From Microbacterium aurum (GTDB taxonomy: Bacteria; Actinomycetota; Actinomycetes; Actinomycetales; Microbacteriaceae): a stretch of DNA of 64,000 nucleotides. The DNA lies in contig NZ_JAFBCQ010000001.1 of the NCBI RefSeq assembly GCF_016907815.1, forward strand, positions 682,001 to 746,000. The letters run 5' to 3'. Position 1 is the stretch's first letter; each line of letters starts with the position of its first letter. The translations under genes and the position numbers were made by a program. Below the pieces are notes generated by a model. It made no database searches. It was not told where the DNA came from and worked only from the letters and a program-made list of their open reading frames with translations. Shown here piece by piece: positions 34,669 through 44,118 of the stretch.

Positions 34669-35353
34669 GCCCCGCCCCGATCGCGAGCAGCCGGAACGGC
34701 CCCGGCTCCTCGACCCGCCACGGCGCGCCGAGCGCGGCGGCGAGTTCGTCACGACGGTAGCTGCGCCGGATCGACCGCAGTCCGTCGGTGCGCAGGAACG
34801 TCCCCGGCGCGAGCGGCATGATCCCGACCGCATACAGCGCGTACGCGAGGCGCCCGCGTGCGATGTCGGCCAGCAGCACCGCGCCTCGCGACAGGGCGAG
34901 CGCATCCGCCGCGAAGGCCGAGAGCTCCTCGGCGTCGAGATGGTGCAGCACATGATTCGACACGACGACATCGAAACGCTCGCCCGCCGCGACGAGGGTG
35001 GCGGCATCCGTGCAGCGAAACGTCACGCCCGGCGCGCGATGGGCGGATGCCGCGGCATGCGCGCGAGGATCGGGATCGGCGCCGGTCCACTCCGCGTCGA
35101 ATCCGTCGCGGCGGGCGAGCGCCGCGAGCCGCACGACGAGGTCCCCGCCCCCGGAGCCGATGTCGAGGATGCGGGCGGGTCGCGCGAGCGACGCGAGGTA
35201 CGGACGCAGCTGCGTGCGGTACACCCCACCCCACCCCGACACGAGCCGGTTCACGATGCCGAAGCGCCGGAACGTCGCCGCGAGCCGTCGGGCATCGCAG
35301 TCCGGATCGTCCATCAGCTCCCGCACCTCGGTGTCGCGGACCCGCAGGCTCAC
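34661..35353 (-). CDS. SAM-dependent methyltransferase
   Basis: 230 residues. SAM motif I ILDIGSGGGDLVVRLAAL, then FDVVVSNHVLHHL. GTG start overlapping the PKS stop (GTGA). Class I fold; probably methylates the polyketide phenol (SrsB-like role, by cluster context). Confidence 0.87.
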   Translation of the reverse strand: MSLRVRDTEVRELMDDPDCDARRLAATFRRFGIVNRLVSGWGGVYRTQLRPYLASLARPARILDIGSGGGDLVVRLAALARRDGFDAEWTGADPDPRAHAAASAHRAPGVTFRCTDAATLVAAGERFDVVVSNHVLHHLDAEELSAFAADALALSRGAVLLADIARGRLAYALYAVGIMPLAPGTFLRTDGLRSIRRSYRRDELAAALGAPWRVEEPGPFRLLAIGAGHA

Positions 35354-36582
35354 CGTCGCGACTCCGCCGTCGCGCCCGCCCCGACCGCCGCAGCCCCGCG
35401 CGCCGCGACGCCCGCCGCGCCCGCGCCCGCCCCGGCGCGCAGCGTGAGCATCGCCGATTCGACGGTGAGCCCCGGACCGAAAGCGAGGGCCGCGACGCGG
35501 GCGACGTCGGCATCCGCCGGCTCGTCGAGCATCCGCGCCAGGATGAACAGGATCGTCGCGCTCGACATGTTCCCGTGCTCGCGGAGCACCGTCCGCGACG
35601 GCGCGAGGGCGGCCGGCGGGAGATCGAGCCCGGCCTCCACGCGGTCCAGCACGCTCCGTCCGCCGGGGTGCACCGCCCACCGGTCCGGGCGCTCGCCGCC
35701 GAGGAAATCCCCGACCGCACCGCGGATCTCGCGTCCGATGATGCGGGGAACCTCCGCCGAGAGGGTCATCTCGAAGCCCGCATCGCCGATCGTCCACGCC
35801 ATATCGGCCTCCCCATCGCGGGTGAGGGTCGTGCCGAATCGATCGAGCTCGAGGGTCGCGCCGCCGTGCCGTGCCGCGAGCTCGGCGCAGGCCGTGACGA
35901 CGGCCGCCGCCGCACCGTCGGCGAACACGGATGCCGCGACGATCTGCTCGGGGTCGGCCGACGGCCGGAAGTGCAGCGTGCACAGTTCGGCGCAGGCGAC
36001 CAGCACGACGGCGGTGGGATCGGCGGCGCACAGCGCCGCGGCGAGCCGCAGGGCGGGGAGGGCCGCCGCGCACCCCACGAAACCCAGATGGAACCGCTCG
36101 GTCCCCGCCGGCAGGCCGAGATCGCGCACCAGTCGGTAGTCCGGCCCCGGGGCGAACAGGCCCGTGCACGAAACCGTGACGACGTGCGTGACCTCGCCGC
36201 GCTCGACCCCCGCTCCGGCCAGTGCGCGCCGTGCCGCCTCGGCGAACAGCGGCGGCGCGAGTCGCACGTAGGCGGCGTTGCGCGTGCCCGTCGAGGGCCG
36301 CAGCAGCACCCCGGCGGCGTCGCGCACCGGCATCCGCTCGTCGTCCGCCCCGCCGGACGCGAGAGCAACCCCGCCGCCCGGCGCGAGAGTCCCGCCCTCA
36401 GGCGCGAGAGCCGCGAGCACGGTGCGGCGGCTGTCGATCGCCGCCGCGTCGAACGCGGCGTGGATGAGCCGTCGCGTCAGCCGGTCGACGCCGGGCTGGG
36501 CGGCGAACAGATCCCGCACGTGTTCCTGCGGCAGACGCGTCGCCGGGAGGGCGGTTCCGATCGACAGGATGCGGGCGGGCAT
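35350..36582 (-). CDS. Type III polyketide synthase
   Basis: 410 residues. Catalytic Cys in VSCTGLFAPGPDY, His in WAVHPGGRSVLD, Asn in REHGNMSSATI. An Ala/Gly-rich insertion near residue 60-75 and an Ala-rich tail are unusual. Family makes alkylresorcinols or alkylpyrones by decarboxylative extension of acyl-CoA. TACCGT ends 5 nt before the ATG. First gene of the PKS-methyltransferase-monooxygenase operon. Confidence 0.93.
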   Translation of the reverse strand: MPARILSIGTALPATRLPQEHVRDLFAAQPGVDRLTRRLIHAAFDAAAIDSRRTVLAALAPEGGTLAPGGGVALASGGADDERMPVRDAAGVLLRPSTGTRNAAYVRLAPPLFAEAARRALAGAGVERGEVTHVVTVSCTGLFAPGPDYRLVRDLGLPAGTERFHLGFVGCAAALPALRLAAALCAADPTAVVLVACAELCTLHFRPSADPEQIVAASVFADGAAAAVVTACAELAARHGGATLELDRFGTTLTRDGEADMAWTIGDAGFEMTLSAEVPRIIGREIRGAVGDFLGGERPDRWAVHPGGRSVLDRVEAGLDLPPAALAPSRTVLREHGNMSSATILFILARMLDEPADADVARVAALAFGPGLTVESAMLTLRAGAGAGAAGVAARGAAAVGAGATAESRR

Positions 36583-36633
36583 GGTTCACGGTAACCGGGA
36601 ACCCGCCGGATGCGGAGGGGGCTTGCGCGACGG

Positions 36634-37215
36634 TCAGTCGTTCGCGATGAGGGAGTCCGCGATCGGGCGACGGGTGCGCGGCGCGAGTTCGCGCTCGCGC
36701 AGGGCCTCGGGCGCCTCGGCGAGCGACCCGAGCGCGCCGACGGCCATGACCGTGACGGCGGCGAGATCGTCGCCGAAACCGAACGCCTCGCCGATCGCGG
36801 CGCGATCGAAGCCGCCCATCTGGTGCGTGTGCAGTCCCGACGCGTGCGCCTGCACCGTGAAGTACGCCGCCGCCTGGCCGGTGTCGTACACCGCCCAGTT
36901 CAGCGGCTTGCCGTCGAGCGACGCCGCCGCCGCGAACACCACGAGCGCACCGGCATCGGCCGCCCACGACTGGTTGAAGCACATGAGCGCGCCGACGAGC
37001 GCGGCGTGCGCGTCGGTGCCCCGGCGGGCGACCACGAAGCGCCACGGCTGGGTGTTGTTCGCCGACGGCGCCCAGCGGGCGGCCTCGAGCGCGCTCGCGA
37101 GGGCGTCTTCGTCGATCGGCGTCTGCGCGTCGAAGATGCGGGTGCTCCAGCGCTCGGCGAGCACGTCCAGGATGGGCGCGTCGGTGTCGGCGGGGTGCAC
37201 GGTGGTGAGGCTCAT
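36634..37215 (-). CDS. Nitroreductase-family protein
   Basis: 193 residues, single domain. RWSTRIFDAQTPIDEDAL at the N-terminus, APSANNTQPWRFVVARRG in the FMN-binding region and GHL-type region GLHTHQMGGFD. It would use FMN and NAD(P)H to reduce nitro or enone compounds; physiological substrate unknown. Confidence 0.9.
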   Translation of the reverse strand: MSLTTVHPADTDAPILDVLAERWSTRIFDAQTPIDEDALASALEAARWAPSANNTQPWRFVVARRGTDAHAALVGALMCFNQSWAADAGALVVFAAAASLDGKPLNWAVYDTGQAAAYFTVQAHASGLHTHQMGGFDRAAIGEAFGFGDDLAAVTVMAVGALGSLAEAPEALRERELAPRTRRPIADSLIAND

Positions 37216-37325
37216 GGCGTCTCCTCGGATCGATGTCAGCGGTCGGGACGCCCTCGGCCCAGTCGATGCAACTGTATGCACCCGCGATGTGTTCCCGCTG
37301 GACGTCACCGGCTACCGTGGCAGCC

Positions 37326-37802
37326 ATGACGATCGCCACGGCCGACCTCTACGACGAGCGCGGCGACGCGCTGGAGTCCCTCGCCCTGCAGCTGCACGAC
37401 ATCGGCGGACGCGTCGCGTTCGACGGGCCCGTCCGCACGGTGCGCTGCCACCGCGACAACGCGCTGGTCAAGCAGATCCTCGCCACGCCGGGCGACGGCG
37501 CCGTGCTCGTCATCGACGGCGGCGGGTCGCTGGAGTCGGCGCTCGTGGGCGACCTCATCGCGGCGTCCGCGGTCGCCGCGGGGTGGGCCGGGATCATCGT
37601 GCACGGGGCGATCCGCGACCGGGAGGCGATCGCGACGCTGCCGCTCGGAGTCAAGGCGCTCGGCTCGAACCCGCGCAAGAGCGCCAAGGACGGCATCGGC
37701 GAGGTCGATGTCCCCGTGGAGATCGGCGGTGTCGTCTTCCGACCCGGCGCGCACGTGTGGGCGGATGCCGACGGCATACTCGTCGAGCGCGTCGAGCGCT
37801 GA
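37326..37802 (+). CDS. RraA-family protein
   Basis: 158 residues. RraA fold with AVLVIDGGGSLESALVGDLIA and GIIVHGAIRDREAIATLPLG (R-D pair of the active-site-like cleft). Family members are RNase E regulators or HMG/oxaloacetate aldolases; actinobacterial versions are commonly only annotated as regulators. TACCGT ends 7 nt before the ATG (leaderless). Confidence 0.9.
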   Translation: MTIATADLYDERGDALESLALQLHDIGGRVAFDGPVRTVRCHRDNALVKQILATPGDGAVLVIDGGGSLESALVGDLIAASAVAAGWAGIIVHGAIRDREAIATLPLGVKALGSNPRKSAKDGIGEVDVPVEIGGVVFRPGAHVWADADGILVERVER

Positions 37803-37835
37803 CCGGCCGCGCGCGGTGTCGCGGCGCGGCCGGTC
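37801..37835. terminator. Perfect 12-bp stem between convergent genes
   Basis: GACCGGCCGCGC and GCGCGGCCGGTC around an 11-nt loop, starting in the RraA stop codon, between RraA and the ABC permease. Confidence 0.75.
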
Positions 37836-37847
37836 AGCGTCTTCGGC

Positions 37848-38936
37848 TCAGCGCCCGAGCGCCTCGGTGAGCTTGACGCGGGCGCCCATCCGCAGCAGCG
37901 AGTTCTCGTAGATCTTCGCGCCGACGAGGATCGCGAGGACGCACGAGACCAGCAGGATCGCGAGCGAGACCAGCGGCTCCCACCACTGCGCCTGACCGAG
38001 GAACAGCCGCACCGGCATGCCCACCGGGGCCGAGAACGGCACGTACGACATCACGGTCAGGACCGTCGGGTTGTTCCAGAAGAAGATCACCAGGAAGTAC
38101 GGCGCGAGGATCAGGAACATCAGCGGCGTCGTCGTGGCCCCGATGTCCTCCTGCCGCGACACCATCGCCGCCGCCGCGGCGAACAGCGCCGCCAGCAGCA
38201 CGAAGCCGAACAGGAAGAACACGCTGAACCACGCGATCGGACCGCCGATGCCCTGCAGGAACTCCGTCTGCCCGGTCACCGTGAGGCCGACCACCGCGAT
38301 CGCCGCCAGGATGACCACCTGGCCCATCGCGAGGATCGTGTTGCCGATCACCTTGCCCGCCAGCAGCGCCCGCGCCGGGATCGCCGAGATCAGCAGCTCC
38401 ACGACGCGCGTCTGCTTCTCCTCGACGACGCTCTGGGCGATCGTCGCGCCGAAGGTCTGCGCCGCGAACAGGAACACGACGCCGAAGCCGATCGCCGCGA
38501 TGTAGCCGATCCAGTTCGTCGCGTTCGCGGGGTCGAGCACCACCACGTTCGGGGTCTGCGACAGCGACATCAGCAGGCTCGAGGGGACGTCGGATTCCAC
38601 GATCACCGAGAACCCGAGCGGCGGCTGGCCGTCGCCGACGACCGCGGCATCCACCGTCCCGTCCTTCACGAGCGCCTCCGCGGCGGCCTGATCGGCGACG
38701 GTCGTGAGCTCCAGCCCTGGGATGCCGTCGACGTGCTGCGCGGCGTCGCTGGTGACCGCGACGGGTGTCGTCGAGTTGTCGTTCGCGCTGAATCCGGCCC
38801 AGATCACGCCGGCCAGCGCGATCACGAACAGGATGCCGAACGAGATGAGGAACGCTTTGCTGCGCAGCTTCGAGCCGATCTCGCGCTCGGCGACGAGCCA
38901 CACGCTCTGGGCGAAGGAGGGGGTCTGCACGGTCAC
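37848..38936 (-). CDS. ABC-2 type exporter permease, NatB-like
   Basis: 362 residues. One N-terminal membrane segment, a large extracytoplasmic domain, then about five segments including GVVFLFAAQTFGATIAQSVV with VEEKQTRVVELLISAIPA, typical of NatB/YhaP permeases. GTG start overlaps the stop of the ATPase gene. Exported substrate unknown. Confidence 0.9.
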   Translation of the reverse strand: MTVQTPSFAQSVWLVAEREIGSKLRSKAFLISFGILFVIALAGVIWAGFSANDNSTTPVAVTSDAAQHVDGIPGLELTTVADQAAAEALVKDGTVDAAVVGDGQPPLGFSVIVESDVPSSLLMSLSQTPNVVVLDPANATNWIGYIAAIGFGVVFLFAAQTFGATIAQSVVEEKQTRVVELLISAIPARALLAGKVIGNTILAMGQVVILAAIAVVGLTVTGQTEFLQGIGGPIAWFSVFFLFGFVLLAALFAAAAAMVSRQEDIGATTTPLMFLILAPYFLVIFFWNNPTVLTVMSYVPFSAPVGMPVRLFLGQAQWWEPLVSLAILLVSCVLAILVGAKIYENSLLRMGARVKLTEALGR

Positions 38937-39817
38937 TGGATGACCTCCTTGAAGATCTGGGCGAGGGTGGGATGCCGGGGGGCGAAGCTCGTGACCGCGC
39001 CCGCCGCGACGGCGCGACGCAGCACGTCCTGCGCCGCCTCGTCGGTGTCGGCGTCGAACACGGCGTAGCCGCCGTCGAACTCGACGACATCGATGCCGGG
39101 GGCGTCACGCAGCCACCCCAGATCCCCGGCGGAGAGGAGTTCGAAGCGGCGCCCGGCGTGTTGCGCGCGCAGGTCGTCGCGGCGCCCGGCGGCGCGGATC
39201 GTGCCCCCGGCGATGATCACGAGGTCGTCGCACAGGCGCTCCACGACGTCGAGCTGGTGAGACGAGAACAGCACGGCCGCCCCCGCGGCGGCGCGGCTCT
39301 GCAGCACGCCCGCGACGACGTCGACGGCGAGGGGATCAAGGCCCGAGAACGGCTCGTCGAGGATCAGCACCTCGGGGTCGTGGACGAGCGCGGCGGCGAT
39401 CTGCGCGCGCTGCTGGTTGCCCAGCGACAGCGTCTCGATGTTGTCCTGCAGGCGCTCGCCGAGCCCCAGCTCGACCAGCAGCGCCTCCGCGCGGGCCGTC
39501 GCGTCGGCGCGGTCGAAGCCGTGCAGACGGGCGAGGTACACGATGTGGTCGAGCACCCGCATCTTCGGGTACAGGCCGCGCTCCTCGGGCATGTAGCCGA
39601 ATCGGCGGCGGTCGGCCGCCGTCACCGGCGCGCCGTCGAGGGTGACGGTGCCGCCGTCGCGCGCGAGGACGCCCAGCACGATCCGCATCGTGGTGGTCTT
39701 TCCCGCGCCGTTGCCGCCGACGAAGCCGGTCAGGCGCCCGGGGGCGACGTGGAACCCGACGTCGTCGAGCACCCGATGGGTGCCGTAGCTCTTGGTGATG
39801 CCGGACAGTTCGAGCAT
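38933..39817 (-). CDS. ABC transporter ATP-binding protein, NatA-like
   Basis: 294 residues. Walker A GGNGAGKTTT, signature LSLGNQQRAQIAAAL, Walker B VLILDEPFSGLDPL, H-loop FSSHQLD. The C-terminal extension is a NatA-type DUF4162 domain. The ATG at 39817 follows GAGGAGGAG. It drives the adjacent NatB-like permease. Confidence 0.93.
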   Translation of the reverse strand: MLELSGITKSYGTHRVLDDVGFHVAPGRLTGFVGGNGAGKTTTMRIVLGVLARDGGTVTLDGAPVTAADRRRFGYMPEERGLYPKMRVLDHIVYLARLHGFDRADATARAEALLVELGLGERLQDNIETLSLGNQQRAQIAAALVHDPEVLILDEPFSGLDPLAVDVVAGVLQSRAAAGAAVLFSSHQLDVVERLCDDLVIIAGGTIRAAGRRDDLRAQHAGRRFELLSAGDLGWLRDAPGIDVVEFDGGYAVFDADTDEAAQDVLRRAVAAGAVTSFAPRHPTLAQIFKEVIQ

Positions 39818-40014
39818 GCGCTCCTCCTCTAGGGCCACCGGCACCGCGTGCCGATGCTCCGACGCTACGCGCAGCGGATGCCGCAGACCTCCCCCGTGGG
39901 ACGGGTTTGCGCGCGACGCGGCATCCGTCGCCCGGATGAGCGCACGGTGAATTGACAGGAAACAGAAATGTCGTGTCCACCCGCCGTCCGCCTGCCGTCT
40001 CTACACTCGCAAAG

Positions 40015-41382
40015 GTGACGAGCGCTCCGGAGATCTCCCGCGCCCAGCGCGTGAAGAGCCTGGGTGTCCGCGCGGTCGAGCGATGGGAGAGATTCCTTCC
40101 GGTCGCCGTGCGCTTCGCCTTCACCCGCCGGGGTCTGATCACCGGGTTCGCCGTCGTGCACCTGCTGTACTTCGTCGGGCTGCTGCACGTCATCGTCGTC
40201 GGAGGCACCGAGGGCGACCTGCCGCTGTACCGGCTGTGGGCGGAGCAGGCGCTGCACGGGCACTGGCCAGTCATCGACATGGCGTGGGTGTACCCCGCGG
40301 GCGCGCTCGTGCCGATCATGGCGGCCATCGCCTTCGGCCCCTGGACCTACCAGCTCGTGTGGCTCCTGCTGATGGTCGCCGCGAACTGGCTCGCCATCGC
40401 GGCCCTGACGGGAAACCTCCGCCGCCGCAAGGGCTATGTCGCCGCGTGGTACTGGCTCGCCGTGCAGCTGCTGCTCGCGCCGGTGTCGATGCTGCGGCTC
40501 GAGGGCTTCGCCGCGCCGCTGGCGATCGCGGCCCTCGTCTGGCTCGTGCGACGGCCGGCCCTCGCGGGCGCGCTCATCGCCGCCGCGACCTGGATCAAGG
40601 TCTGGCCGGCGGCGCTCGCCGCCGCGGCTGTCGCGATCTCGTCGCTGCGGATGCGGATCATCGCCGGGGGGCTCGCCGTCAGCGCCGCCATCGCCGGCGT
40701 CGTCATCGCCTTCGGCGGCGGGCACAACCTGTTCAGCTTCGCCACGATCCAGGGTGACCGTTCGCTCCAGCTGGAGGCGCCGATCGCGACGCCGTGGGTG
40801 TGGGCGACCGTGCTCGGGATGCCGGGAGCTGAGATCCGGCAGAACTACGTCCTCGCGACGCGTGAGGTGGCGGGGCCCGGCGCGCAGGCCGCCGGCGTGC
40901 TCGTGACGTGGCTCATGCCGATCGCGTTCGCCGTCATCCTCGTGCTGCTGTGGCGGGCGCGGCGTCGCGCTCTCACCGAAGGCACGCTCACCCCCCTGGC
41001 CGAGCAGCGGCTGATCCTCCGCGGCGCCTTCGCGCTGACGGCGGCGCTCATCGTCTTCAACAAGGTCGGCTCGCCGCAGTACATGCTGTGGCTGGCGCCG
41101 ATCGTCGCCGTCGGGCTGGTCATCGACCGCCACGCATGGTCGCGGGTCGCGGAGTGGATGGCGATGGTGTGCTTCCTCACGACCCTCGTCTTCCCGGTGT
41201 TGTACTTGCCGCTCATCGACGCGCACCCGCTTGCCGCGGCCGTGCTGCTGGCGCGCAACGTGCTGGTGGTGGGCCTGTTCGGCTGGAGCATCGTCGCGCT
41301 GTGGCGCCCCGAGACCTCGCTCGTCGCCCTGCGCGAGCGGCTCGCCCTGACCGGCTCGATCCCGGTCGTCGCCCGCGGCTGA
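40015..41382 (+). CDS. GT87-like polytopic membrane protein
   Basis: 455 residues with about ten hydrophobic segments. An early acidic motif GGTEGDLPLYRLWAEQAL resembles the polyprenyl-phosphate-mannose dependent mannosyltransferases (DUF2029/GT87). A TACACT hexamer ends 7 nt before the GTG at 40015, supporting a leaderless start there although the frame is open to 39952. It would act at the outer face of the membrane; acceptor unknown. Confidence 0.8.
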   Translation: MTSAPEISRAQRVKSLGVRAVERWERFLPVAVRFAFTRRGLITGFAVVHLLYFVGLLHVIVVGGTEGDLPLYRLWAEQALHGHWPVIDMAWVYPAGALVPIMAAIAFGPWTYQLVWLLLMVAANWLAIAALTGNLRRRKGYVAAWYWLAVQLLLAPVSMLRLEGFAAPLAIAALVWLVRRPALAGALIAAATWIKVWPAALAAAAVAISSLRMRIIAGGLAVSAAIAGVVIAFGGGHNLFSFATIQGDRSLQLEAPIATPWVWATVLGMPGAEIRQNYVLATREVAGPGAQAAGVLVTWLMPIAFAVILVLLWRARRRALTEGTLTPLAEQRLILRGAFALTAALIVFNKVGSPQYMLWLAPIVAVGLVIDRHAWSRVAEWMAMVCFLTTLVFPVLYLPLIDAHPLAAAVLLARNVLVVGLFGWSIVALWRPETSLVALRERLALTGSIPVVARG

Positions 41383-41410
41383 CGCCCGGGGGTCGGGCCC
41401 GGCGCCTCGC

Positions 41411-41470
41411 CCCCGCAGCACGCGTCAGGCCAGGCCCACCCCGCAGGGCGCGTCAGGCCAGGCCGTGGCG
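41411..41470. repeat. Direct duplication spanning the response-regulator stop
   Basis: CCCCGCAG-x2-CGCGTCAGGCCAGGCC occurs twice, about 28 bp apart; the second copy includes the stop region of the downstream minus-strand gene. Confidence 0.6.
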
Positions 41471-42115
41471 GTGCGCGTAGACGACCGCGGCGACGCGGTC
41501 GCGCGCGCCGAGCTTCTGCAGCACGTTCGACACGTGCGTCTTCACGGTCGCCTCGCCGATGTACAGCGCCGTGGCGATCTCGGCGTTGCTGCGCGCGTCG
41601 GCCAAGAGCCGCAGCACCTCGGTCTCGCGCTCGGTGAGCAGCGCCGCGGCGGGCGAGGGCGGCATCGCCGCGGGGGCGTCCGGGGGAGCGGATGCCGCGA
41701 ACCGCTCGATCACGCGCTTGGTGACCGCCGGGGCGAGCAGCCCGTCGCCGGCGGCCGCGACGCGCACCGCGGTGACGAGCTCCTCGGGCCCGGCGTTCTT
41801 GAGCAGGAATCCGCTCGCGCCGGCCTGCAGCGCCTGGAACAGGTAGTCGTCGCGGTCGAAGGTCGTCACCACGACGACGGCGGCCGTGCTCGCGGGGTCG
41901 GCGACGATGCGGCGGGTCGCCTCGAGCCCGTCCATGCCCGGCATCTGGACGTCCATGCAGATGGCGTCAGGACGCAGGGCGGATGCCGCCGCCACCGCGT
42001 CGGCGCCGTTGCCGGCCTCGCCGACGACGATGAGGTCGTCCTCGGCATCCAGGATCATGCGGAACCCGGCCCGCATGACGGCGTGGTCGTCGACGAGCAG
42101 CACCCGCACGCTCAT
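41453..42115 (-). CDS. LuxR-type response regulator
   Basis: 220 residues. Receiver domain: VLLVDDHAVMRAGF, phospho-Asp in AICMDVQMPGMDGLEA, K in LLKNAGPEEL. C-terminal LuxR HTH: LTERETEVLRLLADARSNAE and EATVKTHVSNVLQKLG. Start overlaps the kinase stop (ATGA region). DesR/NarL type. Confidence 0.95.
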   Translation of the reverse strand: MSVRVLLVDDHAVMRAGFRMILDAEDDLIVVGEAGNGADAVAAASALRPDAICMDVQMPGMDGLEATRRIVADPASTAAVVVVTTFDRDDYLFQALQAGASGFLLKNAGPEELVTAVRVAAAGDGLLAPAVTKRVIERFAASAPPDAPAAMPPSPAAALLTERETEVLRLLADARSNAEIATALYIGEATVKTHVSNVLQKLGARDRVAAVVYAHRHGLA

Positions 42116-43404
42116 GTGCGCACCGCCGCGCTCACGGCACCCTCTCGGCGCGAAACCTCGCCGGTGCCGGATGCCGACGGCACCCGCACCCGCACCAGGA
42201 AGCCGCCCCGCGGTCGCGGCCCCGCCTCGATCGTGCCCCCCGAAGCGGCCGCCCGCTCCCGCATGCCGACGATGCCGAGGCCCGCGCGCCCCGCGACCAT
42301 CGGACGGCCGGTGTTGGTGACCTCCAGCTCGACGCCGGCGTCGTCGTAGCGCAGCCGCACGTCGGCGACGGCATCCGGACCGCCGTGCCGGCGCGCGTTC
42401 GTGAGCGCCTCCTGTGCGATGCGGTACAGGTTCACCTGCACCAGCTCGGGCGTCTCGACGGGCTCGCCCACCACGGCGAACGTCGTCGGCAGGCCGTTGT
42501 CGACGGCGTGGGCGACGAGGTCGGGAAGGGCGCGCAGGCTCAGGGTGGAGGATACCGGGGTGTCGGCGTCGGGCGTGCGCAGCGTCTCCAGCAGCTGGCG
42601 CAGCTCGGTGAGCGCCTCGCGGGCGGAGTGCTCCACCGTCCCGAGCGCCGCGCGCGCGGCGGCGGGGTCGCGGTCGAGAACGGTGCGCGCCGCGCCCGCC
42701 TGCACGCCCATCGCCGACACGTGGTGGGCGACGACGTCGTGCAGTTCGCGGGCGATGCGCACGCGATCGAGCGCCACCGCCTGCGCGGCGGTCAGCTCCC
42801 GCTCCCGCTCCAGGTCGGCGGTGCGCTCCTCGAGCACCGCGCGGGAGCGGGCGCCGGCCCACGCGCGCTCGCCGAAGAAGTACGCCCCGCCGAAGAACGC
42901 GACGTTGACGAGGAACTGCAGCAGCATGTACGCCGCGAACGGCGAGAACAGCCCCGCCCGCGACGGGCCCCCGTCGTCTTCGCCGGTCGCCGCCTGGAAG
43001 ATGGTCACGAGCAGCCAGACGAACATGGCGGCGATGACGATCAGGCGCACGAGCGTCGCACGGCGCCGGTCGGCGACCCACGCGCCGACGGTGTACATCG
43101 CGATGAACAGCGCGACGTTGCCGACGTACACCTCGGGGATGCGCGCGGTCACGCCGACGAAGAAGGCCAGCGCGACGGTGACCAGCACGGCCTCCGGGTA
43201 GCGGCGCCGCAGCGCCAGCGGCAGCGTGAGGGCGGGGGCGTAGACGAGCGCCCACGCGAACGGCGGTGTCTCGTCGCCGTAGAGGCCGGCCACCTGCCCG
43301 AGCCATGCGCTGATCACGGCGCCGACGAGCAGCCCGGCGGCCAGCCACAGATCGTTGCGGCGCTGCGCCGCGGTGACGGTGCGCCCGGTGACGTGCTCGC
43401 TCAT
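42112..43404 (-). CDS. Sensor histidine kinase, HisKA_3 type
   Basis: 430 residues. About five N-terminal membrane segments, a coiled-coil linker, the phospho-His motif RIARELHDVVAHHVSAMGVQ, and an HATPase with AQEALTNARRHGGP and GLGIVGMRERA. TACGTT ends 6 nt before the ATG (leaderless). Signal unknown. Confidence 0.94.
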   Translation of the reverse strand: MSEHVTGRTVTAAQRRNDLWLAAGLLVGAVISAWLGQVAGLYGDETPPFAWALVYAPALTLPLALRRRYPEAVLVTVALAFFVGVTARIPEVYVGNVALFIAMYTVGAWVADRRRATLVRLIVIAAMFVWLLVTIFQAATGEDDGGPSRAGLFSPFAAYMLLQFLVNVAFFGGAYFFGERAWAGARSRAVLEERTADLERERELTAAQAVALDRVRIARELHDVVAHHVSAMGVQAGAARTVLDRDPAAARAALGTVEHSAREALTELRQLLETLRTPDADTPVSSTLSLRALPDLVAHAVDNGLPTTFAVVGEPVETPELVQVNLYRIAQEALTNARRHGGPDAVADVRLRYDDAGVELEVTNTGRPMVAGRAGLGIVGMRERAAASGGTIEAGPRPRGGFLVRVRVPSASGTGEVSRREGAVSAAVRT

Positions 43405-43417
43405 GATTCCAACGTAG

Positions 43418-43446
43418 GCGGGGGCGGATGCCGCGGCATCCCCCGC
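43418..43446 (-). terminator. Stem-loop after the lipoprotein gene
   Basis: GCGGGGGCGGATGCC pairs with GGCATCCCCCGC with a small bulge, downstream of the minus-strand lipoprotein gene. The stem contains GGATGCC/GGCATCC. Confidence 0.6.
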
Positions 43447-43463
43447 ACGACGGAGCCGAGCGC

Positions 43464-43961
43464 TCAGCGCTGCGCGCCGGCGAGCGTCCCGACGGTCCGC
43501 ACGCCGTACTCGTAGATGATGCACGAGACGAGGCGGTCGCCCTGCTCCCAGCTGCCCGGGGTGGGCGCGAGCGTGCTCCAGTCGAGGACGGACTGGTCGT
43601 ACGCGATGCCGGTGAACACGTCGAACTGACCGCCGCAGTTCTCCTCGGCGGCCGCGTCGATGGTGGCCTGATCGAACTCCTCGCCGTCGACCGTGAAGTC
43701 GTGGAAGACCTCGTTGTCGTGCGGCTGCGTGCACGGCACGACCGGCACCTCGCTCACCTCGGTCGCCGACTGGTCGTCGAAGCAGTCGCCGACGCTCAGG
43801 GTGAAGACGTCGAGGTCGCCGCCCTCGGTGATCTCGGACGTGTCTGCGTCGCGCACGGGCGGGTTGTCGGCGATCAGCCCCATCAGCTGCGAGCAGCCGG
43901 TGAGGGCCACCGTCCCCGCCAGCAGCAGCGCGGCCAGTGTCGCCAGGCGTGCCTTCTTCAT
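43464..43961 (-). CDS. Septum-formation family lipoprotein
   Basis: 165 residues. Signal peptide with basic MKKAR start and lipobox LTGC near residue 23. The extracytoplasmic domain matches Septum_form-type proteins (DVFTLSVGDCFDD, VPCTQPHDNEVF, NCGGQFDVFTG). Anchored outside the membrane; role unknown, named after a cell-division study. Confidence 0.88.
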   Translation of the reverse strand: MKKARLATLAALLLAGTVALTGCSQLMGLIADNPPVRDADTSEITEGGDLDVFTLSVGDCFDDQSATEVSEVPVVPCTQPHDNEVFHDFTVDGEEFDQATIDAAAEENCGGQFDVFTGIAYDQSVLDWSTLAPTPGSWEQGDRLVSCIIYEYGVRTVGTLAGAQR

Positions 43962-44118
43962 CTCGTCCCCTCGTCGTGCGGCTCTCTTGGTGAATCCTAT
44001 GAGACCGATGGGCGCGTCAAGACCCTTGGGGATGCCGGTGCGCTTTGGCAGGATGACACCGAACGACCACCTACCGCACCGCACTCACGCACCGCACCGA
44101 ACGCACGAGGGAGTCACG

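Noticed and set aside
34484..36594. Long plus-strand frames over the PKS cluster
   Set aside because: Shadows of the PKS, methyltransferase and monooxygenase genes with full catalytic motifs on the other strand.
39952..40014. Upstream ATG for the GT87-like gene
   Set aside because: No ribosome site there, while a -10 hexamer is correctly spaced to the GTG at 40015.
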